Shown here: piece by piece, positions 55,301 to 61,008 of the stretch
Layout: each line of letters begins with the position of its first letter
Numbering within the stretch: position 1 is the first letter of the stretch
Assembly: GCF_029931775.1 (NCBI RefSeq)
Contig: NC_079323.1
Span: forward strand, 37,590,882 to 37,654,881
Reading direction: 5' to 3'
From: Euleptes europaea
Lineage: Eukaryota > Chordata > Lepidosauria > Squamata > Sphaerodactylidae
Length of the DNA: 64,000 nucleotides
Made by a program: the position numbers and the translations under genes
Notes under the pieces: generated by a model
Database searches by the model: none
What the model was told of the DNA's origin: nothing
Seen by the model: the letters and a program-made list of their open reading frames with translations, nothing else

Positions 55301-58300
55301 AAATTATTTCTCCTTTTTGACCTTGAATGACAACAATTCTTTGTAAGATATTGGTGGCAGTAAGGAAACAAAACATTTATTCAGCATCAGTGGGCATTAC
55401 AGGCCTCCCCTGATGTACTTGGGTGTCTGACCACAATCTGGGCAGATTGCTCTGGAAATACCTAGTAAAATTCCCAAAGTTCAGAGTTTGGGTAACTCAA
55501 TCCAGAAGGGAAGAGTGAGCCCTATGTGGGCGAGCAGTCTCTTCTGGTTTTCTTCAATGGTTCCTTATTAGGGTTGCCGACCTCCAGGTACTAGCTAGAG
55601 ATCTCCTGCTATTACAACTGATCTCCAGCCAATAGAAATCAGTTCACCTGGAGAAAATGGCCACTTTGGCGATTGGACTCTATGACATTGAAGCTCCTTC
55701 CCTCCACAAACCCCCCCCCCCTCCTCAGGCTCTGCCCCAAAAACCTCCCGCCAGTGGCAAAAAGGAATCGGGCAACCTTATCCCTTATTGATCAAGAACA
55801 GCTCCTGTTTACCAGTAGTTCTAGTAAACCAGTATCTTATTCTGTTCCAGTTTTTCCCACTGTCATTCTCCAGGATTCCAATCCCTTCCTTGAATCAGCA
55901 AAAATTAACTATCTGATCAAGAAGTAGATGTTTCTGGCCTCTTGTATGCGTCCATGTAGATACATGTGTGCAAACATGTCAAACTGTGCACTGTCTACCA
56001 TGTGACATTTCAGCTCATGAAATATATTTTGATCACTTAGAGAACAATCCTAAAAAGGTCTACTCAAAATCCTACTCAAGTCCATTCAATAGGACTGACT
56101 CCCACAAGTTAAAAAAAAAATTTCCCCCCTAGAATGTATCAAAAGATTTAAATCCTCTTGACTTTCAAACAGAGACTAAAACAGTAACCAAAGATTAGGA
56201 TCTGGAAGACTGCCATAAATCTTATTGGCTAGTAGGCTTGCCAACCTCCAGGTGAGGGCTGGAGTTCTCCTGGAATTACAAGTAGTCTCCAGACTACAGA
56301 GGTCAATTCCCCTGGAGAAAAGGGCAGCTTCTGAGGGCAGACTCTATAGCACTACATCCCTGCTGAGCTCCATAACTCCCTTTTCAAGGTCAGCCCCAAA
56401 TCTCCAGGAATTTCCCAGCCCAGTGTTGGCAACTCTGCTGGCTGACCGTGTGCCCGTCAGTCTGATCTACCTCAGTGGCTTGTTGTGAAAATAAAATGGG
56501 AAACCCTGAATCTCGTACACTGCCCTGGTCATCTTGGAGTAAGAACAGGATAAAAAAGTGTACTAGATTATAGATGGAAGACCAGGCAATCACACTAGAG
56601 TCTTTAGTAATACATTATAATGGCACCTCTAGTAAATGAATTGGGGTCTTATGTATCCCAGTTTTCTACTGTGAAATATTAGAGGGTCTATTCTCCTTGA
56701 AAGGATAGGGGTGCAACCTATGGGGATGACAAGTCAATGGTGAGAAAGTCCTATCTTTCCAAGGACAGAATACCAAAGACGGGATCTTTGGAAACACTGC
56801 TAGCACAAAGAAAAAAGTCGCTGCAGCAGCAGCAGGAGGAGGAGGAAGAAGAAGAGTTGTTTTTTATCTGCCGACTTTCTCTACCACTTAAGGGAGACTC
56901 AAACTAGCTTACAATCACCTTCCCTCCCCCTCCCCACAACAGACACCCTGTGAGGTAGGTGGGTCTGAGAGAGCTGTGACTGGCCCAAGGTCACCCAGCT
57001 GGCTTCGTGTGTAGGAGTGGGGAAACAAATCCAGCTCACCAGATCAGAGTCCGCTGCTCATGTGGAGGAGGGGGGAATCAAACCCGGTTCTCCAGATCAG
57101 ACTCCACCGCTCTTAACCACTATACCACACTGGAAGGGGCAAGGGCACAGAAAATAAGGGCAAAAGGTAGCTGACTTCTATTATAATCCTGAATGACCAG
57201 AGACCTACTAACAGAATGCTGACTACTGTGGTGAACCTCCAGAGGCTTAATAAATCTGCTGGTTTGGCTGCGATAGTTTGAAGCAGTGGAAATTAATATG
57301 AAGAACTGGGTTTGATTCCACACTCCTGAACATGAGTGGCAGACACTAATCTGGTTAACTGGATTTGTTTCCCCACTCCTACACATGAAGCCAGCTGGGT
57401 GACTTTGGGCTAGTCACACTCTCTCAGCCCCACCCACCTCATAGGATGTCTGTTGTGGGGAAGGTGATTGTAAGCCGGTTTGATTCTTCCTTGTGGTAGA
57501 GAAAGTTGGCATATAAAAACTAACTCTCCTCCGCCTCCTCTTATAAGAGGCTAGGGGCCATTCTACCCGCTGCCTCAGCTCTGCCCAGTCTCCCCTCCAG
57601 TTGAGCCACTCTCAGACGCTGCCAATTGGCTGTTGTGGAGGCAGCTCTTTAAAGGGAAGCACCTCCATGGTGTTCTCTCCCCCTTCCTGCAACAGCCGCC
57701 AATCAGGGAGGAGGATATTTCCAGTTCCCAAACAGTAAGCAAACCATTTTCGCTTGCATATAGATTATCCTGCCTCTTTAATTCTGGCATTCAGCAAACG
57801 AACAGGTGGAATCTTGACTTTCAACATTAAACCAAACAATTGCAGTTGAGCAAGTCTGAAGACAAAGGTGTGAAAAGGCCTAATGCATTATTTAAAACAT
57901 TTTAAAATACATATAAATATTAATGATTGGACCAGATTAAAAAATGTGCAAAGGTTCACCTAAATTTGCATATGCTCACAGGTTTCATTTAGTGAAAAGA
58001 ATTCACAAACATATTTGCCCATTCTTTCTGGTTGTCTACTGTGTGAACAGTAATTGCTTATCAGATTTTATTAGCAAGAAATATCTTGCAGTTTTTCTGT
58101 TCTGAGTGGAGTTGCATTCTCCCTAAAGGAGCAGGTTTGCAGCTTGCGGGTGCTCCTAGACCAAGGCCTCCTATAGGGCAAACAAGTGGCAGCAATGGCC
58201 AGGGGTGCTGTTCACAAGCTTTGGCTGGTGAACCAACTGTGGCCCTTCCTGGGCAGAAAAGATCTTGCCACTGTGGTACAAGCCCTGGTAACATCTAGAT

Positions 58301-61008
58301 TAGATTACTGTAATGTGCTCTTGGTGGGACTGCCCTTGAAGACTACATGGAAATTACAGTTGGTACAGAATGCTCTGGCCAGAGTGCTGAGTAGAGAGGG
58401 TCATAGGGTCAATATCACTCCAGCCTTATTCAATCTACTTCCAATTTGTATCTGAGCCCAATTCAAGGTGCTGGAATTGACTTTTAAAGCCCTGAATGGC
58501 CTGGGACCTACATACCCTAAGGGCCTTCTCAGTTGTGACCTCAAAATCTTGGAACTCGCTCCCCAGGGAGATTCATCTGTCTCCCTTTGTCTGTGTCTTT
58601 CATCAGCAGGTTTTTGTTTCTTCTGCCATACCCCCAATAACGGTTACTGACCCTTTTTTAATGTTGTTTGTTTATGTGTTTTACTTGGATTATTTTACCA
58701 TTTTAACTGCATTTTTGATAGTTTTAATGTTTTTTATGTTCACCTCCTTGTGGACCCTGATTGGGTGGAAAGGCAACATAAGTAGCATCTGCCACTCATG
58801 TGGAGGAGTGGGGAATCATACCTGGTTCTCCAGATCAGACTCCAGCGCTCCAAACCACCACTCTTAACCATTACACCACGCTGGCTCTCTTGTAGTGCCA
58901 AGATTAAAAACTGGAGATTCCATGCAGTCAGTACCTCACCACACAGAGCTGCACCTATATGGAACGGTTTGGGGCTGTTTGATTGTATGAATTGACTCCC
59001 AGAAATTCTCACTTACTGATTCCTATGTCTTTCCAGTATTGGACAAGACAGTTTCCCATTGATTTCAACAAGTGGTTGTATTGCTTAACATTGGCAAAGG
59101 ACTGCTTGTTGTGAGTTGGCTCCATGACGTCTAAGGGTATGTCAACCATCCCTACAGCCCCAGCACCTAAACTGCAGAGACAAAAAAAAATATGTTAGCA
59201 TACGGATGAATATTTTAGTCACAGATATTTTCATTTCCATCACAAAGGTATTTCTGGACTTATGGCAAGGTGTCTTTGTAATGTGCTCCTAGCTCAGTTT
59301 ATTAACATAAATGAGTCATCGTTTGGATTTATAATTAATAATCTGAATTTACATAATGCCCTAATTTAAAGGTCCAAGGCAGTTCCTTCCCTTCAGTTAT
59401 TCTTCAGTTATTCTTACAACAACTATGCAAGGGTCCTATTTTGGGAGGGCAGAACAGCTCACTTCCTTGCAGGGTCTTTCAGACGGCATGTAGACTGTAT
59501 ATGCATGGTTATTAGTACACCTGGATAGCCCAGGATAGTCCGATCTCATCAGATCTCAGAAGACAAGAAGGTCGTCCCTGGGTAGTATTTGGATAGGAGA
59601 CCTCCAAAGAATACCAGAGTCGATACATAGAGGCAGGCAATGGCAAACCACCTCCGAAAGTATCTTGCCTTGAAAACCCTATGGGATTGCCGTAAGTCAG
59701 CTGCAACTTGAATGCACTTTCCACCACCACCAGGTAAGAAAAAGTAATCAGAACAAGCTTTGTTGAAATAGACCATCTTTAATATCACAGGCAATGCACA
59801 AGCAAAAATGTAAACAGGCATAGAGCAGCTCTGCTTGTGCAAGATCTTTTGCGGCTAGCACAATCTTCCCTGTATCTTATAGTGACCAGAAATTGCTTGC
59901 ACAACTTCTTACACAAGTGGAAAAATGGTTTAAAATATGCTGTGCTTCACTTTGTGCAAGGGGCTAGTGTGAGGTTGTCCTAAGCCACAAACTTGTCCTA
60001 AGCCACTTTTATAATCATTTTTCAAATGATAGCAGAGTATAACAGAATGTGAACTGCTGGATAATAAGAGGCAACAACGGCCAATTGCAAGATGCAGGTA
60101 GAAACAGGAATGCAGAAATGTTGATTTATTTTTTCTTAATTATCCATGACCAGCTCTAAGAAATAATACCTCTAAATGGGGTTACCCAAATATTCACATC
60201 ATTAAGCACTGAAAATAAGTGGTCCTCAAGACTGAAAAATGGGGCTTCAAGTAAAGTTGGCAACCTCCAGGTTGGGCCTGGATATCTATTGGAATCATAT
60301 CTAATCTCCAAACTATAGAGATCAGTTCCCCTGGAGCAAATGAGAGATTCAAAACAGATAAAAGGAAGTATTTCTTCACATAACGCATAGTTAAAGTGTG
60401 GAACTCCCTGCCCCAGGATGTGGTGATGGCTGCCAACTCGCAAGGCTTTAAGAGGGGAGTGGCTATGTTCCTGGAGGAGAGAGCTATCACATGGATACTA
60501 GTAAAAATGGACAGTAGTCATGATGCATACCTATTCTCTCCAGGATCAGAGGAGCATGCCTATTACATTAGGTACTCTGGAACACAGGCAGGATAATGCT
60601 GCTGTAGTTGTCTTGTTTGTGGCTTCCTAGAAGCACCTGTTTGGCCACTGTGTGAACAGACATGCTGGACTTGATGGACCTTGGTCTGATCCAGCATGGC
60701 TTTTCTTATGTTCTACATGGCTGCTTTGGAGAGTGAAGTGTATTGCATTATACCCAGCTGTACTCCCTCTCCTCCCCAAACCGTGGGCTCCCAAGGGTCC
60801 ACCCAAAAATCTCCAGGAATTTCCCAAACCAAAGTTGGCAACCCTACTTTCAAGTATTAGGAGAAAAACTTACTAAGATCCCAATTCCTTCTGCGGTCCC
60901 ACCTTCTCAAACATCCGAATCAGACGACTGTTGCTGTAGATAAGCATCCCATCTCGACTTCTATCTTGAATGTTAATTCCAAATATTAAGAAGAGTGCTT
61001 TTGATTTT
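31274..61008 (-). CDS. MORC1: MORC1, C-terminal 14 exons
   Basis: MORC1 is a germ-cell nuclear protein with a GHKL-type ATPase module, a CW zinc finger and C-terminal coiled coils; in mouse it is needed for spermatogenesis and transposon silencing. Fourteen exons on the minus strand (61008 down to 31274) join with all phases compatible to one base plus 578 codons and a stop. Order along the protein: end of the ATPase/S5 module ([38 protein letters not shown]), CW finger (IVQCDVCLKWR ... WSCPENTC), a basic and Ser/Pro-rich linker, an acidic [10 protein letters not shown] segment, and a leucine-rich coiled coil ending EEHLL. Identity with human MORC1 is seen exon by exon. The ATPase catalytic exons are outside the window. 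The human neighbour order, from memory, agrees. Confidence 0.93.
32268..32398. mobile_element. Decayed 'cctggagg..ggttgg' MITE-like fragment
   Basis: 'gtggagatttgagggtgatgcc', 'ggaggatggagttggcag' and 'tccatagactccacccttc' are in the order of the older hAT-like MITE at 49028-49243. Only part of the element remains. Confidence 0.4.
32509..32913 (+). mobile_element. Penelope-like insertion with inverted ends
   Basis: A 405-bp insertion in the last MORC1 intron, flanked by a 16-bp duplication (32493-32508 and 32914-32929, one mismatch). Its ends hold an exact 48-bp inverted repeat (32538-32585 and 32866-32913). Just inside the right arm, ctgaaga (32825-32831), a short hairpin and gaaatgtc (32852-32859) make a well-kept hammerhead-type core. 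No reverse transcriptase remains. Confidence 0.8.
33945..34075 (+). mobile_element. tRNA-derived SINE fragment
   Basis: 'tggtgtagtggttaaaatgctgg', 'caggttcaaatcctcaccagg', 'ggccagtcactctctcacc' gives the A box, B box and body of a tRNA-derived SINE older than the Sauria copies elsewhere. The next CR1 begins at its end. Confidence 0.6.
34078..34490 (+). mobile_element. CR1 LINE 3' end
   Basis: 'ttctccctctctcataatac', 'ggggtcatctgctgaagctggag', 'aaaacagataaaaggaagtatttcttcaca', 'ccccaggatgtggtgatggctgcc' and 'tgctggatttgatggg' in the standard CR1 order. The usual final 'cttatgttct' is replaced by (aaat)n. Last intron of MORC1. Confidence 0.85.
34520..35290 (+). mobile_element. Penelope-like reverse-transcriptase fragment
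   Basis: The plus strand encodes [14 protein letters not shown], then [15 protein letters not shown] and [14 protein letters not shown], which follow the Penelope polymerase (ANLYMGxWE, RFIDDIFxIW, VNFLDV). The family's catalytic DD is not kept. Downstream, ctgagga (35100-35106), a 4-bp stem and aaaat (35120-35124) look like a decayed hammerhead core. Last intron of MORC1. Confidence 0.75.
35450..35632 (-). CDS. MORC1: MORC1 exon: C-terminal coiled coil
   Basis: 183 nt (61 codons, phase 0) between tgtgtttcag and CATCCA|gtaagt. It encodes [18 protein letters not shown], then [20 protein letters not shown], a clear heptad pattern; human has MVQYEKKIKRKLQSI and KLKNLRIKLALLLQKLQ. This is the dimerisation region. 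Confidence 0.93.
36597..36647 (-). CDS. MORC1: MORC1 exon: short coiled-coil exon
   Basis: 51 nt (17 codons) [17 protein letters not shown], donor CAG|gtaaaa. The acceptor aaaaag follows an A-rich tract and is weak, so inclusion may be partial. Removing the exon keeps the frame. Called because it is in phase and fits the helical heptads between its neighbours. Confidence 0.6.
37160..37610. repeat. Degenerate GC-rich tandem repeat
   Basis: Irregular repeats of a roughly 60-base unit containing 'ccaggcccactgtggcttcc' and 'gctgctg' over 450 bases, with poly-C expansions. Long open frames on both strands here are by-products. The start 'aaacaagtggggacct' resembles 'aaacaagtggagaccc' at 29185, next to the other tandem tract. 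Confidence 0.65.
37846..38030. repeat. GC-rich interspersed repeat fragment
   Basis: Poly-C run and words such as 'gcccatgccaattcaggtgccattag' resemble parts of the family at 46369-46830, weakly. No end repeats seen. Confidence 0.3.
38510..38600 (-). CDS. MORC1: MORC1 exon: conserved EFLLYFLP segment
   Basis: 91 nt between ttgtttctag and TTCAAG|gtaagc. It encodes [18 protein letters not shown], then [12 protein letters not shown]. Human has REILLYFFPEHQLPSEL at the same place, the start of the conserved C-terminal region. Confidence 0.9.
39146..39292 (-). CDS. MORC1: MORC1 exon: linker before the coiled coil
   Basis: 147 nt after cttatttcag and before ATAAA|gtaagt. It encodes [34 protein letters not shown] and ETLTDHIK, the last starting the helix that continues in the next exon. 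Phases fit both neighbours. Confidence 0.85.
39420..39815 (-). repeat. GC-rich interspersed repeat, minus copy
   Basis: 'ttaggtgccgctttattctgtgctaaagtggcacctacgccgg' and 'cccatttcaggaatgggctcct' are the counterparts of 'taggtgccaccttatcacggaataaggtggcaccta' and 'gagcccattcctgaagtggg' at 46369-46480. A short palindrome is conserved in both. It looks like a non-autonomous DNA element with a foldback centre. Confidence 0.6.
40672..40765 (-). CDS. MORC1: MORC1 exon: EEKQEQ linker
   Basis: 94 nt between ttaaatcag and AAAAG|gtgagt. It encodes [16 protein letters not shown], then [14 protein letters not shown]; human has NQEKQELCNDV at the start. Phases fit both neighbours. Confidence 0.85.
40830..40906 (+). 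mobile_element. Short CR1 3' tail
   Basis: 'gactgtgtgagcagactgctggatttgatgggacttggtctgatccagcagggcttttcttatgttct', the last 75 bases of CR1, a strongly 5'-truncated insertion 65 bases upstream of a MORC1 exon. Confidence 0.85.
41830..42240. repeat. CpG-rich interspersed repeat
   Basis: GC-rich block with several perfect small palindromes (cgcctgctttttagcaggcg; gaagaggtgctgctgcgcctcttc) and an A-rich centre (caacaacaac, aaaaaaagg). It ends 'gctcaggaatgggctg' like the family at 46369-46830. The many CpGs suggest a fairly young copy. Confidence 0.5.
42373..42448 (-). CDS. MORC1: MORC1 exon: SUMO-interaction-like segment
   Basis: 76 nt after ttatattgtag and before AAAG|gtaaaa. It encodes [18 protein letters not shown]. 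It corresponds to human DSDIILVSDKSNTD and has the form of a SUMO-interaction motif (hydrophobic trio, then acidic/Ser run). It is needed to convert phase 0 of the previous exon to phase 1 for the next, which strengthens the call. Confidence 0.85.
43130..43822 (+). mobile_element. CR1 LINE 3' region, best copy
   Basis: About 690 bases in full order: 'gtgagaccacatttggaatactgtgtacagttctggtcacc', 'gctgtttagcttggaaagaagg', 'gatagaaatctataaaattatgcatgg', 'ctgaagctggagggtgag', 'aggcacctggttggcc', ending 'gatccagcatggcgtttcttatgttctta'. 5'-truncated; no polymerase part. MORC1 intron. Confidence 0.9.
45344..45520 (-). mobile_element. 5S-rRNA-derived SINE, minus strand
   Basis: Reverse complement gives 'ggccgatcttggaagctacg' and 'agtacttggaagggagacc' (5S-like) followed by the body and the tail 'caactgcggcttgacggcac'. 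MORC1 intron. Confidence 0.8.
45967..46062 (-). CDS. MORC1: MORC1 exon: acidic linker with SUMO-acceptor motif
   Basis: 96 nt (32 codons, phase 0) between taatgcag and ACTTGT|gtaaga. It encodes [19 protein letters not shown], then [17 protein letters not shown] fits the SUMO conjugation consensus (hydrophobic-K-x-E). Supported by phase and splice sites; sequence similarity to human is weak here. Confidence 0.75.
46369..46830 (+). repeat. GC-rich interspersed repeat, reference copy
   Basis: Starts 'gagcccattcctgaagtggggg', has the palindrome 'taggtgccaccttat..ataaggtggcaccta' at about 46430-46465, 'gggctttcctggaagc', 'ggtggtgtagccccatgggag', and ends with 'gctgtgctgctcccagccatcgtggatctgcccccacc'. 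Related pieces at 8060, 39420 and 41830. Not identified with a named family. MORC1 intron. Confidence 0.6.
47351..47638 (-). CDS. MORC1: MORC1 exon: basic disordered linker
   Basis: 288 nt (96 codons, phase 0 at both ends) after tctcacag and before GTG|gtatgg. It begins [19 protein letters not shown] and is rich in Lys, Arg, Ser, Pro and Gln ([18 protein letters not shown]). Little conservation is expected in this region, and the exon rests on its open frame, splice sites and phase fit. The start upstream of the first Met is set by the acceptor. Confidence 0.75.
48080..48190 (-). mobile_element. 5S-derived SINE, 3' part
   Basis: 'gtgtaaagtgctgtcaagtcacagctgactcatggtgactccatagg...gcaagagacgttcag...ctgcctcc', the tail and body of the family without its 5S-like head. 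Confidence 0.8.
48210..48480 (-). mobile_element. Sauria-type SINE, minus strand
   Basis: 'aactggtttttatatgccgactttctctaccacttaagg', 'ccctgtaaggtagatggg', 'aaggtcacccagctgg' and 'cttaaccactacaccacgctggctctc'. Nearly full length, with the 20 bases before the B box shortened. Confidence 0.88.
49028..49243. mobile_element. Older hAT-like MITE
   Basis: 'tgggttgccaactccctg', 'attcctggagatttggggg', 'tgccattttcttcaggggaactgatctctgcagtctggag' and 'ggagggtggcaatctta'. Same plan as the 'tagggttgcc' family but diverged; it forms a subfamily with 54412-54630, 56233-56437 and 60252-60846. No clear 8-bp duplication. Confidence 0.65.
49822..49990 (-). mobile_element. Penelope-like element end in inverted arrangement
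   Basis: Two 54-bp arms (49822-49875 and 49905-49958) are inverse copies with about three mismatches, and the 29-bp centre holds the stem gtgagccacagctcac. On the minus strand CTGAAGA (49901-49895), this stem and AAAAA form a decayed hammerhead core. The tail 'cagactaacacgggg' is the usual end of this reptile family. MORC1 intron. Confidence 0.75.
50440..50820 (+). mobile_element. LINE 3' end with C-terminal Cys/His frame
   Basis: The plus strand encodes [20 protein letters not shown], then [13 protein letters not shown] and a stop near 50700, followed by an AT-rich 3' UTR ending 'gccaataaacgtgtgtg'. The C-x-C..H..C pattern is that of the C-terminal segment of several non-LTR clades. Clade unresolved. 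Confidence 0.65.
51634..51772 (-). CDS. MORC1: MORC1 exon: after the CW finger
   Basis: 139 nt, acceptor acttcatag and donor CAG|gtgagc. It supplies the fourth zinc Cys (TCHVPES) and then [20 protein letters not shown] and a helix [14 protein letters not shown], matching human LPSIPLGTMSTISPSKNEKE and KQLRESVIKYQNRL. A large inverted repeat begins 77 bases upstream of its acceptor. Confidence 0.94.
51849..51999. repeat. Large inverted repeat, left arm
   Basis: Inverse copy of 52425-52570, about 92% identical with one 5-base gap (aagac) by my hand alignment. It begins 77 bases upstream of the acceptor of the MORC1 exon at 51634-51772, in the same intron as the right arm. Confidence 0.92.
52425..52570. 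repeat. Large inverted repeat, right arm
   Basis: Partner of 51849-51999 across a 425-base spacer. Both arms contain 'actcaaggagccaactga' at the inner end and 'ctgacaaggtcttttt' at the outer end. They may be the ends of a DNA transposon or an inverted duplication; no target duplication was identified. Confidence 0.92.
53260..53338 (-). CDS. MORC1: MORC1 exon: CW zinc finger core
   Basis: 79 nt between tttcatag and AATAC|gtaagc. It encodes [16 protein letters not shown], then [11 protein letters not shown], with the second and third zinc cysteines and both signature Trp residues. The segment after the third Cys is short: the next exon supplies the fourth Cys after only four residues, where CW fingers usually have about ten. 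A stop codon lies directly beyond the donor in frame, so no longer form is available. Confidence 0.93.
53590..53690. mobile_element. Short palindromic MITE
   Basis: 'cagtgtaatgctaggcagagttactcccttctaagc' is mirrored by 'cagggtgtaactcttcttaggagtgcactgc'. Same family as 16462-16535, with a longer centre. Confidence 0.7.
54085..54668. repeat. Composite of two short transposon families
   Basis: The outer family, with end 'gggcaaatgggaacccta' and interior 'gccagaaactctatggcc', matches 25167-25450 in inverse orientation. Inside it, 54412-54630 is an older hAT-like MITE ('ttacaactgatgtccagg', 'acctggagaaaatggcagctttgg', 'gctggcaacccta'). Confidence 0.55.
55193..55321 (-). CDS. MORC1: MORC1 exon: entry to the CW finger
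   Basis: 129 nt following attcaag and ending TGTG|gtgag. It encodes [31 protein letters not shown] and NIVQC; the final Cys is the first zinc ligand. The start was chosen among nearby AGs because it alone keeps phase with the previous exon and gives the same length as human to FGY. Confidence 0.93.
55569..55780. mobile_element. hAT-type MITE, 'tagggttgcc' family
   Basis: 212 bp from tagggttgccgacctcc to gggcaacctta, flanked by ttccttat (55561-55568) and tcccttat (55781-55788), an 8-bp duplication with one mismatch. MORC1 intron. Confidence 0.85.
56233..56437. mobile_element. Older hAT-like MITE
   Basis: 205 bp from taggcttgccaacctcc to gttggcaactctg with a degraded duplication (ttggctag / ctggctga). 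Subfamily of 49028-49243. Confidence 0.7.
56850..57135 (-). mobile_element. Sauria-type SINE, minus strand
   Basis: 'gttttttatctgccgactttctctaccacttaaggg', 'accctgtgaggtaggtggg', 'ctggttcaccagatcagagt'-type body and 'cttaaccactataccacactgg'. Nearly complete, with a GGA/GAA/AGC run before its tail. Confidence 0.88.
57290..57545 (+). mobile_element. Sauria-type SINE, altered 5' part
   Basis: 'gaactgggtttgattccacactcctgaacatgagtgg', 'ccagctgggtgactttgggctagtcac', 'ggatgtctgttgtggggaagg', tail 'tataaaaactaactctcc'. The A-box region is missing and the B-box region appears twice. Confidence 0.8.
58140..58780 (+). mobile_element. L2 LINE C-terminal end and 3' UTR
   Basis: Encodes [20 protein letters not shown], then [15 protein letters not shown] and, after a change of frame, the '[13 protein letters not shown]' region, as in L2. 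It ends 'accctgattgggtggaaaggcaac', the L2 tail. Older fragment in a MORC1 intron. Confidence 0.85.
58795..58890 (-). mobile_element. Sauria-type SINE 5' part, minus strand
   Basis: 'catgtggaggagtggggaatcatacctggttctccagatcagactcc' and 'cttaaccattacaccacgctggctctc': the tRNA-like head only. Confidence 0.85.
59017..59171 (-). CDS. MORC1: MORC1 exon: end of ATPase module, part 2
   Basis: 155 nt between ctctgcag and ATCA|gtaagt, encoding [20 protein letters not shown] and [18 protein letters not shown]. Human MORC1 has LGAGVVGIVNIPLEVMEPSH and YNHLLKVMGQYLVQYCKD at this point. High conservation and clean splice sites. Confidence 0.95.
59520..59735 (+). mobile_element. 5S-rRNA-derived SINE, plus strand
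   Basis: The head 'gtccgatctcatcagatctcagaag', 'gtagtatttggataggagacctcc' and 'gaatacc' is 5S rRNA-like and includes the internal promoter region. The body 'ggcaggcaatggcaaaccacctcc' and tail 'cagctgcaacttgaatgcacttt' follow. Best oriented copy of the family, 345 bases downstream of a MORC1 exon. Confidence 0.88.
60252..60846. mobile_element. Older hAT-like MITE split by CR1
   Basis: Ends 'taaagttggcaacctcc' and 'caaagttggcaaccctac', flanked by gcttcaag (60244-60251) and ctttcaag (60847-60854), an 8-bp duplication with one mismatch. A CR1 tail is inserted at about 60343-60714. It ends only 28 bases before a MORC1 splice donor. Confidence 0.8.
60343..60714 (+). mobile_element. CR1 LINE 3' end nested in the MITE
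   Basis: 'gagattcaaaacagataaaaggaagtatttcttcaca', 'ccccaggatgtggtgatggctgcc' through 'cttgatggaccttggtctgatccagcatggcttttcttatgttct', a 5'-truncated insertion of about 370 bases. Confidence 0.88.
60874..61008 (-). CDS. MORC1: MORC1 exon: end of ATPase module, part 1
   Basis: 135 nt after gttag and before TTA|gtaagt. It encodes [17 protein letters not shown] and [18 protein letters not shown], matching human TLSLFYGVNVENRS and GMFIYSNNRLIKMHEKVG. The YSNxRLI stretch is the most conserved part of the S5-like domain in MORC proteins. It begins with the third base of a codon started in an exon outside the window. Confidence 0.92.

Noticed and set aside
59520-59620. 5S rRNA-like sequence considered as a 5S gene
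   Set aside because: Diverged and joined to a SINE body and tail present in other copies.
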